DNA of 64,000 nucleotides from NCBI RefSeq assembly GCF_965363235.1, contig NC_134850.1:38808602-38872601 (forward strand), written 5' to 3'. The position numbers were made by a program, and so were the translations under genes. Under the pieces are notes generated by a model, which was not told where the DNA came from, did no database searches, and saw nothing but the letters and a program-made list of their open reading frames with translations. The stretch comes from Mytilus galloprovincialis. Taxonomy: Eukaryota > Mollusca > Bivalvia > Mytilida > Mytilidae. Of this stretch, positions 30,501 to 45,500 are shown in pieces (the first letter of the stretch is position 1; every line of letters begins with the position of its first letter).

Positions 30501-33500
30501 TCTACCAATACCAAGCTGTTCAAATAGTGCATAAATGGCCAGCTTTGTCAGCTGTTGTCCTGGTGGTATACTGACCTTTTCCAGCCAATTCTCTAAAGAA
30601 AATCCTGAAATAAAAATTAAAATAGCAAACCTCTCTACAAACAGATCTGTCTTATAATTAAACTAAGGTAATGGTAAACATGTTTAAAAACTTATATGTA
30701 TGTTTAACATCCAGGGGATTAATTTCCCAAAATGACATATCAGGGTGAAAACTATGTACTATAGCAAAATTCTCAGTGAGTCACTCTAATAGATATAGAG
30801 AGATGTGGTGTGAGTGCCAATGAGACAACTCTCCATCCAAATAACAATTTATAAAAGTAAACTATTATAGGTCAAGGTACGGCCTTCAACAAGGAGCCTT
30901 GGCTCACACCGAACAACAAGCTATAAAGGGGCCCAAAATTACTAGTGATAAACCATTTAAACGGGAAAACCAACGGTCTAAGACTAGCAAGAGAAAGTTG
31001 CACGCAAACATGTTACTATGAATTAAAATTTTACTCTGATATGTCAAATCACACAGACATTGACTTCTAACTACTACATGTCTTTTCTAGCAGTTAATCT
31101 TAACTTTTAAGTCCTGATGGGAAAAGGACCCAGCAGCTTCCATCCCATTGATTGGTAAATATAAGCCTTCAGTGGCAGCATAAAATTTCATAAAATAGAA
31201 AATTAAAATTAAAATACAATACTTCAAAATAAATCACCTTCAATATTAAAACCAGTATTCCAGTCACATGGTATCTTAGGAAGAGGTGAATCCTGTAGTA
31301 TAATCCAATGGAACATTATCTCCCCTGGATTAAACTGTACACTAATGTTCAGGCTGACTTTGAACTGTTTTTCATCCTCCATATTGTCCAAACTGTAACT
31401 GGAATTATAAATTGTACTTTCTCAGTAATATTGAAACATAACTAGGAAAACAGGGTCATCAAGGTGAATAGACAATACAATATATATTTATCTATCATTT
31501 TCTAAACATACTCTAATATTTTCAAGAAATAATTCTATATTCATAAAAGAACAGAGTTCCAATGTCCCCCACATTGCCCATATTTTATATTTTCAAGGGG
31601 CATAACTATTTTTTTTTAATTTGATCGTCCACCATTTTAGAAATTGTCCAAGATATTGCTGATATCAACCAATATTCTAGGTTTTATAAAAATCTAGCAT
31701 CAATTGTAATGGTGAGACTGCTAAAAAGATAGGTTGGACCATACATGTCAAGCGACATGATATTCGCGTGTAATACACGCTTTTTCAACGGTTTACACGC
31801 GAGGATTTTGTGACATGGCGTGTACACGCTTTTCACCACTTTACACGTAATTACACGCTTTTTCGTACTTTTCATTTTTTGGTCGTTAGTGATATCGCTA
31901 TTCTCGGGTTTTTTCCTTATTCGACGATAAATACCGAAAAATTTCAGTAATTGTTTGGCTGCAATATTGTTTATTTTTCTATATTGACAAACAGTAAAAG
32001 GTAAGTAGTTTGTGATTAGTTTTAACGATTTTGTGACTTTCAGGGGTGTGGAAATATTTGTTGTGAGCACTTGTCCCTGGGCAAGTAAAACAGTAAATTT
32101 CACTTGTCTGGAAAAAAAGTTACTTGCCCTGATGGTCCCAATAAATATTGAAGTATTTAATTGTTAGCTAATATCATGAATATATGATTCTTAGCACTTT
32201 TTTGCAACACAAACAAATGAAATCCATTTGTTTATATTGTGTAAACCTTTAGGAAAGTAGGAAATGGGTTAACATCAATGGGACAGAAACCTAACAGCAA
32301 ACCAACCAATGAGATAACATAATGCAGAGGACGATTTTACAGCAGTTCTTTGTTTAAAAATTGTAGCCAGTAGGTACATATACTAAATTAAGAGGACAGT
32401 TAGTGAACATGGTGAAGTTTTGGTGTTTCTCTCTAGTGACACACGTTTTGTTTCTTTCGTAATTGTCTCGAGGAGCAATTCAATCATCTCTTCTATTTAC
32501 CACTTTGACAACAAATGATGCTGACCTGTCTTCTATAGATGAGACAACAAATTATTTATTTTACGAATTTCCATCCAAGATAGCCAGGGCAATCTAATAT
32601 ACACGATGTCTGAAATTCTCGCTTCCGAATCTTTTTTAAAATACGTGTTCTTCTCCATCTGCGTTTTAGGTTTTCTACTCGACTCATAACTCTTTTTGTC
32701 TTGCTTGACCGGTGTCTTTAATATTTAATATTTATCAATCTGACTGTCGATACAAAAACTAAAGAAATGATACTTCCGGTGAATAATGGATAAAACCTAA
32801 TCGACGATCCCGGGTCAATGGAAAAAATCAATGCAATGTTACGCAACTCGGGTTCGCATACCTATTTTTTATCAATTTCCTTATAGATCTATTTCGGTAT
32901 TATGTAATGTTTTTCGTCATGGACATTGATGTTTATTGGTTTCTTTACATAAATTATTCATCTTTCTATGTCTTGGAATTAATTCTACATTTTTGTTGGA
33001 TCTGAACTTTGTCTTGTATATTTTTTTTACTTGTCCACGAGCAACCGAGACAAAAATAATTACTTGTCCGGTTGTTCAAATGTACAAGTCGGGCAAGTCG
33101 GGCATAGCATTTCCCCACCCCTGACTTTCTTTCAAATAAACTTTAGATGGGAATTGTGCACAGAAAGAGGTCACTATCAGGGCCTGTACAGTCGTCTAAA
33201 GTGCCGATTGTTAAGCCAAAAAGATGGGTACGGCAAGATTCAAGATTTATAAATTATATTTTGGAGTTCGAGTTTAAATGATCGAGTGACAAGTAACGCA
33301 TAATTTGTGCATTCTATGTTGCAATGATAAAAAATAATACATGTGAGAGGAGAAATACAATGTAGCTATTTGAATAAGCATCTAACATGTTTATCTAATG
33401 AAATCAAATTTATAAAATATTTTTCTTTTTCAATTTCAGTTTCAAATCTAGCCAACACGGCAACAGATTTCTACAGGCCATGGGGATAAAAATATCACAG

Positions 33501-36500
33501 AACTGTCGGATCAGCTCTCATAGTACCAGCTTTCTTCTGATGAACTACCCTGTTTTAACCAGGCAATATCAATGGGAGCAATGGCAGAAATAATAGATGA
33601 CATTTTACATTTCCAAAAAAAACCACATTATGACATTCTTTCAAATCTTGATGAAGCTAATTCGTTCAAATATCAATTCCTACTGTGGGAGAGCCTTTTC
33701 AATTATAAAGAAATTGACACTGAATTCTGATCAGAACTTGACTATGTTACATTTGTATTGTGTGCTGTTATCAAATAAATGTAACTAAACTTGAAACTGG
33801 CAGTTGTTTTGAATATGTGCCTAGTGGTGGTGCTTTAAAAGCAACATAACAGACCACTGTTTAATACAATAAAAGTTCACAGTAGAATATCTATTGTTTT
33901 TTATATTCACAAATTTGTATGAAATTATGAACATTACCACATTCATATTAACAAGTCCGCATCTACGTCAGCGTTTTCACACGCTTTTTGACATATCATG
34001 TCATGTCATGACATGATTTCCCATTGTCAGAGGTTGACATGTATGGGTTGGACGGACGCACAGACTTGTGGATGGACGCCCAGTGTTTCCATTTCTCCAA
34101 CAATACGTTACCCAAGGGACAAAAATATAGGTCACAGATTTTGTCATTTTCTTTCATTACTGTAGATTATAAAAGGAAGAATTTTTCTTTGGCAAGTAAA
34201 AAAAAATTATCTAAAAAACTTTTTGGAAAACTTTATTTAGTTCAAAGCTTCCAGGAAGTAAAAAGTACCAATTCTTGTGTTGTTTTTGGAAAACTTTATT
34301 TTTTTTAAAGCTTCCAAGAAGTAAAAAGTACCAATTCATGTGTTTTTGCTTTTTTGTTGTTATTTGCTTATAATTAAACAAAGGTGTAATGTTTTTTTTG
34401 CTGTCATATGAGTTTTTCTCCTACTTCCTTGAAAAACTTTCATCAAAAGGTTTCATCAAAACATTTTCTTACCGGAAAAAGTTACATATTATTTCTTTAA
34501 ACACAAATAAGTGATATCTGCTGTATAACTTAAGCAACTATTTAAATTTTCAATAATTTCAAACACGAATAGCAATCTTTTCCCCTGTACATGTACTTAC
34601 TCTAAATAAACAGCTGTGCCTAGCTTTAATGTGTCTTTTACTCCTGAAACAAATGTTGCATTCATTAAAATTTTCTTTTGTAGACAAAAAGGTGATATAT
34701 CAATGAACTCTCAGATCTAATGGGAAGAACATGTCAAAACATTTTTTATCTCATGACTGACAAATTTATTAACAATTTTTCAAAAACAAGAGCTTATTTA
34801 GAGCCTGACATATGTAGAAATACTTTCTCTTAAAAGATGGTGACCTCCATGTTTTTTTCTTGTATAAAGTTTATTGTATTTTTGAAATTAAAACTTTTCT
34901 GTCATTGAGAACAGCAGCAAATATTTCCTTTTTACTTATGTTGTTTGGTTGTTGTTAATGGCCATTTTCATGTTGCTCCTTTATCATTTTTCATATTAAA
35001 CAATTGCAATTCTTATCAAAGTTTTCTACATTAAAATATACTCTAAGAGATAATTGAAATAATTCTGTTTAAATTTAAAGACTTATAAACTGAATCTACA
35101 ATTAAGACTTAAAGTTAATTACCCCACTGGAACTTAAGAGAAGAATATTCAAACTTCAGTTTCTCAATTGTAAATAAAATGTTTCTTTTGCAGGAATCAA
35201 TATCTAACTGGACATGGAAATTTCTTTTCAAGAAGGCAACAGTGAAACAACAATCAATTGCTGTACAACTCTTTAAAAGTCTACAGGAAATTTGTCCAGA
35301 AAATGTTGGCAACTGCACAGAACGAGGACATTCTGAAATAAAATATTAATAATACAATAATTTGCTATTCATTTTCTTATATAAAATTAAAATCCTTGTA
35401 AATTTTTTTACAATAATCTTGCTACATTAAATTTTGACTGATTCAGGTTGCATCTTTATAACTAGCTAATAAAATCAAAGACATATTACCTGTCTCTAAA
35501 TAAAATTATATTTGCACCTTGCATAAAAATTTTATGAGCATCAACTAAAGTCTTTTTAAAATATCTTGAGTTTTCATTTTACCCTATAATAATTGTGTTT
35601 CTAACCAGTGCATATGCTTCATATTATGAAAACAATAAAAAAAAATTAAAAAAATAGAAAACAAATTTGATGTAGGTTGTCTAATGGAAAGCTTAATGTT
35701 CTCCCTTTTTAGAACAACGTTTGCCAATCAGAAACATTCATTTTATAATTTGAATAAGTATGCAAAATCCTTTCAATATACACGATATCAGCTAATTATG
35801 TCCCATGACCATGTAGAAGTGTTTGAGTTATATCTCTAACAGGCTCCTGTTTTTATCAGCAAGCTAGATGAAAATCTACTTGTTAATTTCCGTTGGCCTT
35901 CTTATAAAAGATACAAAAATGTATAATCTTACCATTCACCCAGGTGCTTCCTGCCACAACACATTGAGGACTTTGTAGATTATCTGTTATCCCCAAATGG
36001 TTCATGATCTGAGTAATGACAAGATCTTCCAGATTATCATTTATTGATAACCCTTTGTTACCAAGGAAACCATTCAAAGAAAATCCTGCAAAAAGAAAAA
36101 ATTCTATTAATCAGGGAACTTTTGATCCTGTTTTTTTCTTCTTCAAATGTAAGTGGATCAGGCAAAATAACAAAATATTATGAGTATTTAGAATTTATTT
36201 TTATTATAGACCTGCAACTGTGTCCTGTTTGCTACCATGTGTGCCAGTAGGCATTTTGAATCAGAAAAATAGAGGACAGGTTGGGGAACTTTAAGCACTA
36301 GTATTTTCTATTCCAGCCTTATGGGTTAGCAAACAAACTACATAATCAAACAAAATATTGGTTTCAACAACAGAGCGGGCATTAACATCGTAGGACATCA
36401 CAATAACTTCATACTACATGTACGTCTCTTTTTCATTAAAATGAAAAAAATAACTGACGCACACAATTTTCCGTACATTTATTCTTTGTTGAAACATCTT

Positions 36501-39500
36501 GCAGTCAAGAAACAACAACACAATTTAAGTGAAGCTTTGTTGATATTAAAGCTTTCTACATAGTTTCACCAAATATACATTTGTTTCTCAAATGATCACA
36601 TACTTTACCATGTTTACCAATCCAAAACAATCTCATAAGTTATAGTAAACCAAAGAAAATCAAGAAATTTTACAAGTTATACAAATTATACAAATAATTA
36701 TATTAAAGGAAGCAATCATCCAAAATACTCCCTAAAAAAGGACTGACAAGTTACCAGATTATAGCAAAGGCTTGTCCTCAGATAGAGGGGAATGCAAATC
36801 AACAATTTGTTTCCTGCAAGTTGGTTGAAATGAGACTGGAACAGAATTCAAAGTATTCTTCCAATGAATGCTATTTTATGATGTCATATACCATATAATC
36901 TTTATTCATGCATTCTATGCAAACTTTTGAAACATTCAACAATAATGTCTTGTATCTTCAAAACGTTAAGCAACGCAAAAAAGAACAAATCTGTTTTACA
37001 CCACATTATTATATATCGATATCCTTTCATCTCATACCATTAAAAACAAGTATTCTATGAGTATTGCATGGCCATACATAGTCCCCTACTGGTTAAAAAT
37101 TCAGTGTAATGGAATGGAATTTTAACTTGATCTATAACTTATCATGGTGTAAACCACATAAGTATATCAAGTCAAAATCTTAAAGTGGGACAAACAAAAC
37201 TGTTGAAAACTGATTATTTAAGTAAATTTTCTATGCACAAATTCATCATCAGGCTGGAAAAAAAAAATTCCAACTTGATCTGTAACTTGTCATGATAAAA
37301 CTATATACTATTACTAATAAATCAATATCTTCAAGAATGACAAATAAACCTACAACTAAATTCTCTAAATAATTTACCAAAGAAAAGAAACAAAAATCCA
37401 AAATGTCATTTTGTCTTTTAAAAAATGAGTTATCTCCCTTTGAACAGAAATCTACTAATTAATAAGTTTTTCATCAAAAATCTAATTTTAAGGAAAGGAC
37501 TTTAACTGAACAAAGAGTTAAGCTAAAATTGTGAAAATTGAACTTGACCTGTAACTTGTCATGAAAAAAACATTAAACCAAATATTAAACCAATATCTTC
37601 AAGTACGAAGAAAAAAAATCTGGAAAACTGATAACTGAAAACCCTACCTGATAAAGTGGAGCTCCATTTACAGAATGTCTTTGGTAGATAGACATCTTGT
37701 AGAACAACTTGCTGTATCAAACACTCATCTCTTTCCAGACATACACTCACATTCATGTTCACAAGGAAAACATCATCATCAACAAGATTGTAGATGGAGT
37801 AGCTGTAAGAAAAGTCTTCAAGTTTAAAATATATTTATAGATGAGCTACTCAACATCTTTATTAGGTCTTTCCACCTTTCCGTGGAAAGACCTATTGAAT
37901 TTGTTCTGATTATTATTATTTTTTTTTTTCTTGCGTAGTATTTATGTTTCAAAAGATGTCGCTTAGATATTTGGAATATGATGTCGTATAGTTTATACGC
38001 TTTAAAAATTTACAACTGCGTAACAAAATACTTTACGTTGTAAGAGTTATCTCCCCAAACACTGTTTTTCTTGTGGCCACTACTCCTGCGCAACCGTAAA
38101 AGATTACGACAAATTTATTTTACCAAATTGCTCGTTTCTTCTTCAGGATTAGGATATTCATTTGGACCGAAGTTATACGGAGACTCCATATGAGAGTTAT
38201 TTCCCCTTATGCATTTGATATAAGTGATTCGAGTTTCTAACTGGTAAACCATTATTGATATAGGCCTAGGGTCTTTGGATTTAAATTCCTTGGTTCAAAA
38301 AAATGAAAATAAGGTCAAGGTCAAAGGTCAGGGTCATATTCTAAATTTTGATTTTGGCTTATTTTCTCTTATTTTCAACAACCGTGAAAGATATTGACAA
38401 ATTATTTTTACTAAATTGTGAGTTGCAAGATGTTGTAACTTATAAAATTTAGTTGGAAGAGTGCGTAAACAATAAATGAGAGTTTTCGCCCATCTTATAT
38501 TTAAAATGTTGCCTAAAGGGATATAACTCATTAACCATACATATAACAGACCTAGGGTCTTTTTATTTGAGGTCCTTGGTTGGTGACCTTGAAATTGAGG
38601 TCAAGGTCAAAGGGTAATAGGACGTTCTAGATTTTGACCTTTGCTTTAAATTCATTTTATACATTATAAAGTCATAGGAACTGACATTCTAGATTGAATT
38701 TTAATATTTTGATAATAAAATACATCTTTACTAGTGGAAAGACCTTCAATTGTTCTTTGAACAATTGGTTTTTAATTTAGGTAGGTTCTATCTTTAGTCA
38801 CTGTATTCATGTAAATTAAAAAGTGTTCTCTCAAAGTAGACTGAAGCTGGCTATTAAATAATAGTCAAGTCGTTAAATTTTCATGTAACACTACATAAGG
38901 GTGCCTTATTTTGAGCAGGATATGTTCACCCTTTTAGAGCAACTGAAATCCCCCCACACTTTTGGTGAGGTTTGTGTTTCTTAGCCTTTAGTGTGATGAC
39001 TGTTGTTTATCTTTGTAGTCTTTTCTTGTTTTTAGACATGACTTTGTCAGTATATCTTGTTCTTGTAAGTTTAAATATCCTGTTTGTATCTGCCACTTCT
39101 TTTTTCTTATTTTTATAGAAGAATTTATAATTTTTACACAACACAAATTACTTACTCAATAATAAACACAGACAGCAGTTTAAACTGGTCTACAATTCCT
39201 ACAATATATAAAATACAAAAGTTTAAAAAGAATCTAAAGTCAAATTAGTAAAAATATATGTTTTGAATATTTTAAAGCAAAATTAGAACTAGCAATTTGA
39301 TACAGTATAACATCCTTTTTGCAAAGGATCATTTTTTTTCACAAATGGCTTAATTTATATAATTAAAATGTAGAATGATACAAACAATACATCCTCAGTC
39401 AATAATGATGCTGAAAATTAACCAAACTTCAAACAAAACAATCTAGAATGTTTTAAGGATGTCTGCTGCTCTAATTTAAAATAACAAGGATTTCATGTGG

Positions 39501-42500
39501 TTGCTTAAAATGAAAACAACTTTGATATTTAAACAAAATAAAGTAATAAAATCGTTAGTCTCGTGTGTAGTTTTCAAAATACGAGACATTTAGAAAATGG
39601 CGGGAAAAGGGTTTTCTTCAGACTTTACTATTTGTTAACATTGGAATTGTTTTTTACCCTTTAAACCAAGAAAAAATAACAAGGATTTCATGCCGCCGGA
39701 TCACTAAATCTGAAATGATCTATTGAACAGATTTATGAAGACAAAAGTGGGGTGTCGTGTAAAAAAAAATTTAATACATTTGGATGGATAAAACCTGAGA
39801 AAATCGAAAATATGACAAGAATCCAAAAACATGACCAGCAGACATCCTTAAGACAATGATTTAAAACCTGTGAGAAGAATTGATTTTACAAAATAGGAAC
39901 CCTGTTTCCCTGTCCCAGCATCAATCATCATTACAATTATCTAGATTTGCACTGTATGCAACAAAAGCCCATAATACATAATTTGTGACACACAGTAATG
40001 TGTCACCCTGTATGTTCTTCCCTGATATTTTACGGAACTGTATGAATCATTTCAATCCTTTTTCTTATCATGTCCAGAAATCATCAATATGAAACTCACC
40101 AAATTCATAATCAAACAGTGAAATATCAATTTCATATTTTTCAATTCCAATCCTCAATCTGTTAGAGCAAGCATCAAGTAAAACAAACACATGAAATGAC
40201 AGTTTTATAGGTTTCACATCAATACAACATTCAACCCCTGTACAGGTTTCTGGTATATGACAAGTCACTGGTCCTGTCAATGGCTGTAGATTAATAGGTC
40301 TCTCACATGCTGCAAAAATAAATAACTGATTATACAAATTGTTAGTTCATCAATTATTCATATTTTTAGACAAAACTACTGTTAATTGTTTTATTTGTTT
40401 TATCAATGAGAAAATGGGAAAATGACAACTTTTGCAAAAAATAGTATGTGTCAGTATTTGTATAGTACATTATTTCCTGAATTCACAATGATTCATTTGA
40501 CCTTTGTGTTCAAAGTTCAACAAATGCAATAGTATAGCAAAACAAAGATTTATGAATTAACTGTGATGAGTTGAAGTTATCTAATATTTCTTCAAACTGG
40601 ATTTCCCTTTATAATACATCTGTGTCACTCAGTTTTCATCACATTGTTTTGATCGGTTACCTACTATTGGCAAAAGTCAAACAATTAGAACTAAGCTAGA
40701 CTATAGAAATTATAATTCCATCATCAATTAATATGTTTTATTGTTTCCAAAATTGCTTGGTTTACTCATTTGAACAATTTGGAACGCACTATACATGTTA
40801 AGCCTTTGAACAATTTGGAACACACTATACATGTTAAGCCTTTGAACAATTTGGAACACACTATACATGTTAAGCCTTTGAACAATTTGGAACGCACTAT
40901 ACATGTTAAGCCTTTGAACAATTTGGAACGCACTATACATGTTAAGCCTTTGAACAATTTGGAACGCACTATACATGTTAAGCCTTTGAACAATTTGGAA
41001 CGCACTATACATGTTAAGCCTTTAAACAATTTGGAACGCACTATACATGTTAAGCCTTTGAACAATTTGGAACGCACTATACATGTTAAGCCTTTGAACA
41101 ATTTGGAACGCACTATACATGTTAAGCCTTTGAACAATTTGGAACGCACTATACATGTTAAGCCAATATACACAGATATGATAACTATATTTCAGTTTGT
41201 ATAGATTTAGGAACTATCTGGCTACGTGTTGTTCTACAGGGTGGTGCCATAGAAAACAATTGTCAAATTATGAACAAGGTATTCCAGTACAAAGACTTTT
41301 CTTACTTGTATTCCATCCTTCATTACTAGGACTATAGGGAGAATCTGCTCTGTTACATTTTGGTTCCGACATAAATTTGGCTATTCCAAGTTTTTCCAGA
41401 AGTAGATCTACAGCATAGTCTGTCACTGAACCTGTATCTATTCCTAAGGACTGAGTCCAATTCTTTAATGAAAATCCTGCAAAATCAATATTACATATAT
41501 ATTGTATGTTTAACACGATAAACATTAGATAGAGACTCAAAGGGCTTCAAAATATGAAAACAACATGTTATAAATGTCATATCCTCTTGACCTGAAATTT
41601 TCCATTTTTTTCTTCAGTAAAAAATATCACATTGATTCTGCTCAATCTTATTACATATCTTTAATTAACAATTTCAGTTAAATTAAGTCATCTTCAATAT
41701 CAGTTAAAAAAGAAAAAAATAACAAGATGCCAAGGAGTTGAGTGTTATGTTGTCCAAATTAGAATTCCAGCTAATTATTTGAAATTAACATTAAATTCCA
41801 CACATTGCCAATCTAACAATTGCACACATCAAATGTACAACTCAGCATTATGAATTTCCAGATAAATTTATATGTTTTAAAATAAAGATGCTGAGTAATA
41901 TGTAGCAACACAGACAGACAAGGTCATTTCAGTATGTGAAATTGTCTGTCTGTCAACCATTAGATCGGGAGTAAAATATTCCATCAGTACGGTACTTGCA
42001 GCTATTGATGTATAATAATTAAAGGTAACAAAAACAAAATTCAAGTTGTCTGATATAAATTAGGTTTATAGTCTATATTTTTTTAAATAGATAAATGAAG
42101 TAATAACATTAAATTGGCAAAATAAACATAAAAAGATGGAATAAAAATATAATGTAGAGTTTCATTTCTAAAACGACTATGGCATACCAAAATTAAATGA
42201 GCCATTCTGCCAGTTACACAATGGTTTAGGTAGAAAAACATCCTTAAATACATTGACTGTAAATTGACAGCTTCCATGGGATTCAAAACATACACTCACA
42301 TCAAGGTTGACCAACAATAAACCTTGGGACTTCAGGTCATCTATAGAATAACTGAAATTTAAATCCTTTTTAATATAAGTATATAGTTTCCTGATCATGT
42401 TCATATCACAGCCAAGATGAAAGGGCATGTAATACATAAAGTAGATTTAGCAAGACACCAAAATGAATGAATGCACAGCATTACTTAACAATCTCTTTAA

Positions 42501-45500
42501 AACACAGAAATATTTCTACATCTTCTTCTTTAACTCAGTTTCTGTCCAGCTAAAAAATATTGCTTGTGATGTAGGAAGAAGAGCTTCATATTTAAAATAA
42601 TGTTAAGGTTGCAATTAACCCTTCATATTATTTTTGTCTGGTAGCAAATATAAATAAAAAAAACAAAAAAATGCCTTTATACTTACTCTATTTTTATAAC
42701 ATTTAACAGATCAAAACTTTGTTTTTGGTCAAAATCAATATCCAGAAGAGATTTCTTATAAGTAAGTTTCTCTATTCCAATTTCAAAGCTGTAACTACAT
42801 GTATCCAGAATCAGATATACACTGATAGATCTGCTCAGCTGTTCTACATCAATACAGCACTGTATACCTGTACAGGTATTCATCAGGTGGCAGGAGACAG
42901 GACCAGATAATAGTGGCAAACTTTTAATTGTTGAGGCACTACAATCTGTAATTGAATGTTTAGATATATAAGTTTTTTTTTAAATATCATACCACCTATA
43001 ACACAAAACTTCTAAATTTCTCAACAAAATTCTGAATCATCTCTTCATCCCTTATCCTCATAATACAGTAAATGTTTTTTTCTTATTATAAAAACAATAT
43101 GATGAGGAGATTGGAGTTGGAATGTGGATTTTAATATACTGCAATTCTAAGTTATATGTATATTTAGGGTATGAGGGATTTCAAAGCATTCAGTTTTATT
43201 TAGCACTTAAGAATAATGTTGCAATTGGTTTTTTTTAACTCATTTAACATATTGAAAATTTAAAAAAGTAAATGCAAACAGGAAGTAGCTGCTTGACAGA
43301 TTAAAAGTTTAAAAGTTACAACTCTTCAATTTTATCTATGAAAAGTGTGTTAAAGTAGCTGATCAAACAGATCACCAGACAGACTGACAAGGTGATTGCA
43401 ATGAAGTGGGTATAATTGTACAAGATTGAAGAATTGTACCTGTGGGAGTGCTAACAAGACCAGACAGACAGATGGATGCCCAGTATTTCCATGTCCTCTG
43501 CAATGTGTTACATAGAGGACATTAAAACATGAATAGCTGTTCAAGTCAAAATTATATTTTAATATATACTAACTGCTAGTCCAACCATCTGTTGAGGAAC
43601 TGTAAGGTGGTACACTTCTACTGCACTGTTCTTCTAGAAGATACGCAGATACTCCTAGTTCCTCCAAAAGCTTAGCAAGCAGTAGCCCTTTCACCTGTCC
43701 TAGACTAGGTAAACTGTTGTCAGCTTTAAACTTTGCCAATGAAAAATCTATATGAAAAGAAAATTAGAAAGAGTGTATTTATTAAAACTGTTGCACTTCT
43801 TGAACTATCTAAGAATATTACTGCAAAATAAATTACCCTTTAAGCTGAACTTTACTAATAGATTCTTATCCTGTGGCCTTCTTCATCTTAATAACAAAAG
43901 CATTTATTAATTTCTATTCCAAAGACTTATTGCAGTGAATTTTGTGAAGTTTTTATTATACAGCAATGCCGATTGAAATTATGACCAAACGACCAATAGA
44001 GATCACATCATATATTGAATTTTCATTAAAATTCTACCAAGTTAATTTCTAATTGAACAGTTGAAATATGTTTCTGAAAAAGGAAGACTGTATTTTTAAA
44101 TGTCTTTTGAATATTGTTTTGTTGAACTGCTGTCTTATGGACACATACCACAGCTCCTTTTATTCATATTCTTTCTTTTCAAATACAAAATATTACATTT
44201 TTTACACCTTTATTTTAAAATATATACCTGGAATCTTAAATCCAGAATTTGTCCAGTCACAGGCCAGTTTTGGTAGTTTTAAATTGTCAAATATGGTTGT
44301 TGACAGCAAACAAGCACCATTAGGTTCCAAACATACACTCAATTTCAAGTTCAAAAGATATTTCTTTTCTCCTTGCATATCATGGACAGAAAACCTGAAA
44401 ATCAACAGCTATGACTAAGTTTCCCAAGAAAATATATTAATAAGTGTAAAACTAAAGAAAAATCCTAATTTCTTCTTTTTTAAAATAAAAGATTATGCAG
44501 ATTTTATCCCAGCATTTTTATGTTGATGGTTGTGGCAGCTAAAGGAAACTGAATCAAAAATTTAAAATCACCAATCTTATCAAAGTACTGGAGTACTGAA
44601 CATTGGATGACCGCAAGTTGTTGTGGATGGTCCTACAAGCACTTGCCTCACAAAATAAATCACATCTCTTTACCTGATAGTGTGGTTAATGTACAATTTT
44701 TTTTTCTGGGAAAAGCTTGAGCGTGGATGATATGAGAGGGAATTCATCCTCATCGTAATGACTATTATATTGTAGTGATACAAATCAGTATACTCCAGTT
44801 TATTGCTACATAATATATCAATACTTGTATATTACTGTATTTGACCCGTGTGCTCAATGTTTAGCCATAGTGGCCATGTTTGTAAATTGATAAGAAATTT
44901 GGATACATTTTATAAACCAGTTACCTTAAGGAATATTCAGTTAAATGTTAGAAGTATAAGGCCGAGTAATTTCAGAGGAGATTTTTAAATGTTAGCAAAC
45001 ATGATAAACAAATTGTGTAAAATTGTCTTTAAAGGGCAATAACTCCTTAAGAGGTCAATTGACAATCTTTGTCATATTGTCTTTTTTGTAGTTCTTACTT
45101 TCCTGAACACTTTATCCTGTTTACAGTCATCATCTTCAAATATCCAAAAACTGCAAAACTTTCTTAAAATTACCAATTTAGTGGCAGTAACCCAACAATG
45201 GGTTGTTCAGTTAGTCTGTTTAATTGCACAATATTACACTTTGTCAGATTTGCTCTATACGCTTTAGTTTTTGAGATACAGGTCAAAAATTGCATTTTAC
45301 CCCATTGTTTTATTTTTTGCCTGGCAGCCATGTTTGTTAATGGATCAATACTTTGAATACAATTTATAAACAAGATAAAGAAACATTTTGTTAAATATTA
45401 AAGGTATTTGGCCTAGTAGTTTCAGAGGAGAAGATTCTTGAAATAGTTTACTACAATGACAGACGACGATGAAAGCTGAGCAATGGCATAAACTCACATA

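Noticed and set aside
31684-32103. 139-codon minus-strand ORF
   Set aside because: It crosses the ends of two nested elements and has no recognisable domain.
40766-41204. Long repetitive ORFs on both strands as a repeat protein
   Set aside because: They arise from a 36-bp array that is open in several frames, inside an intron and lacking splice-compatible borders.
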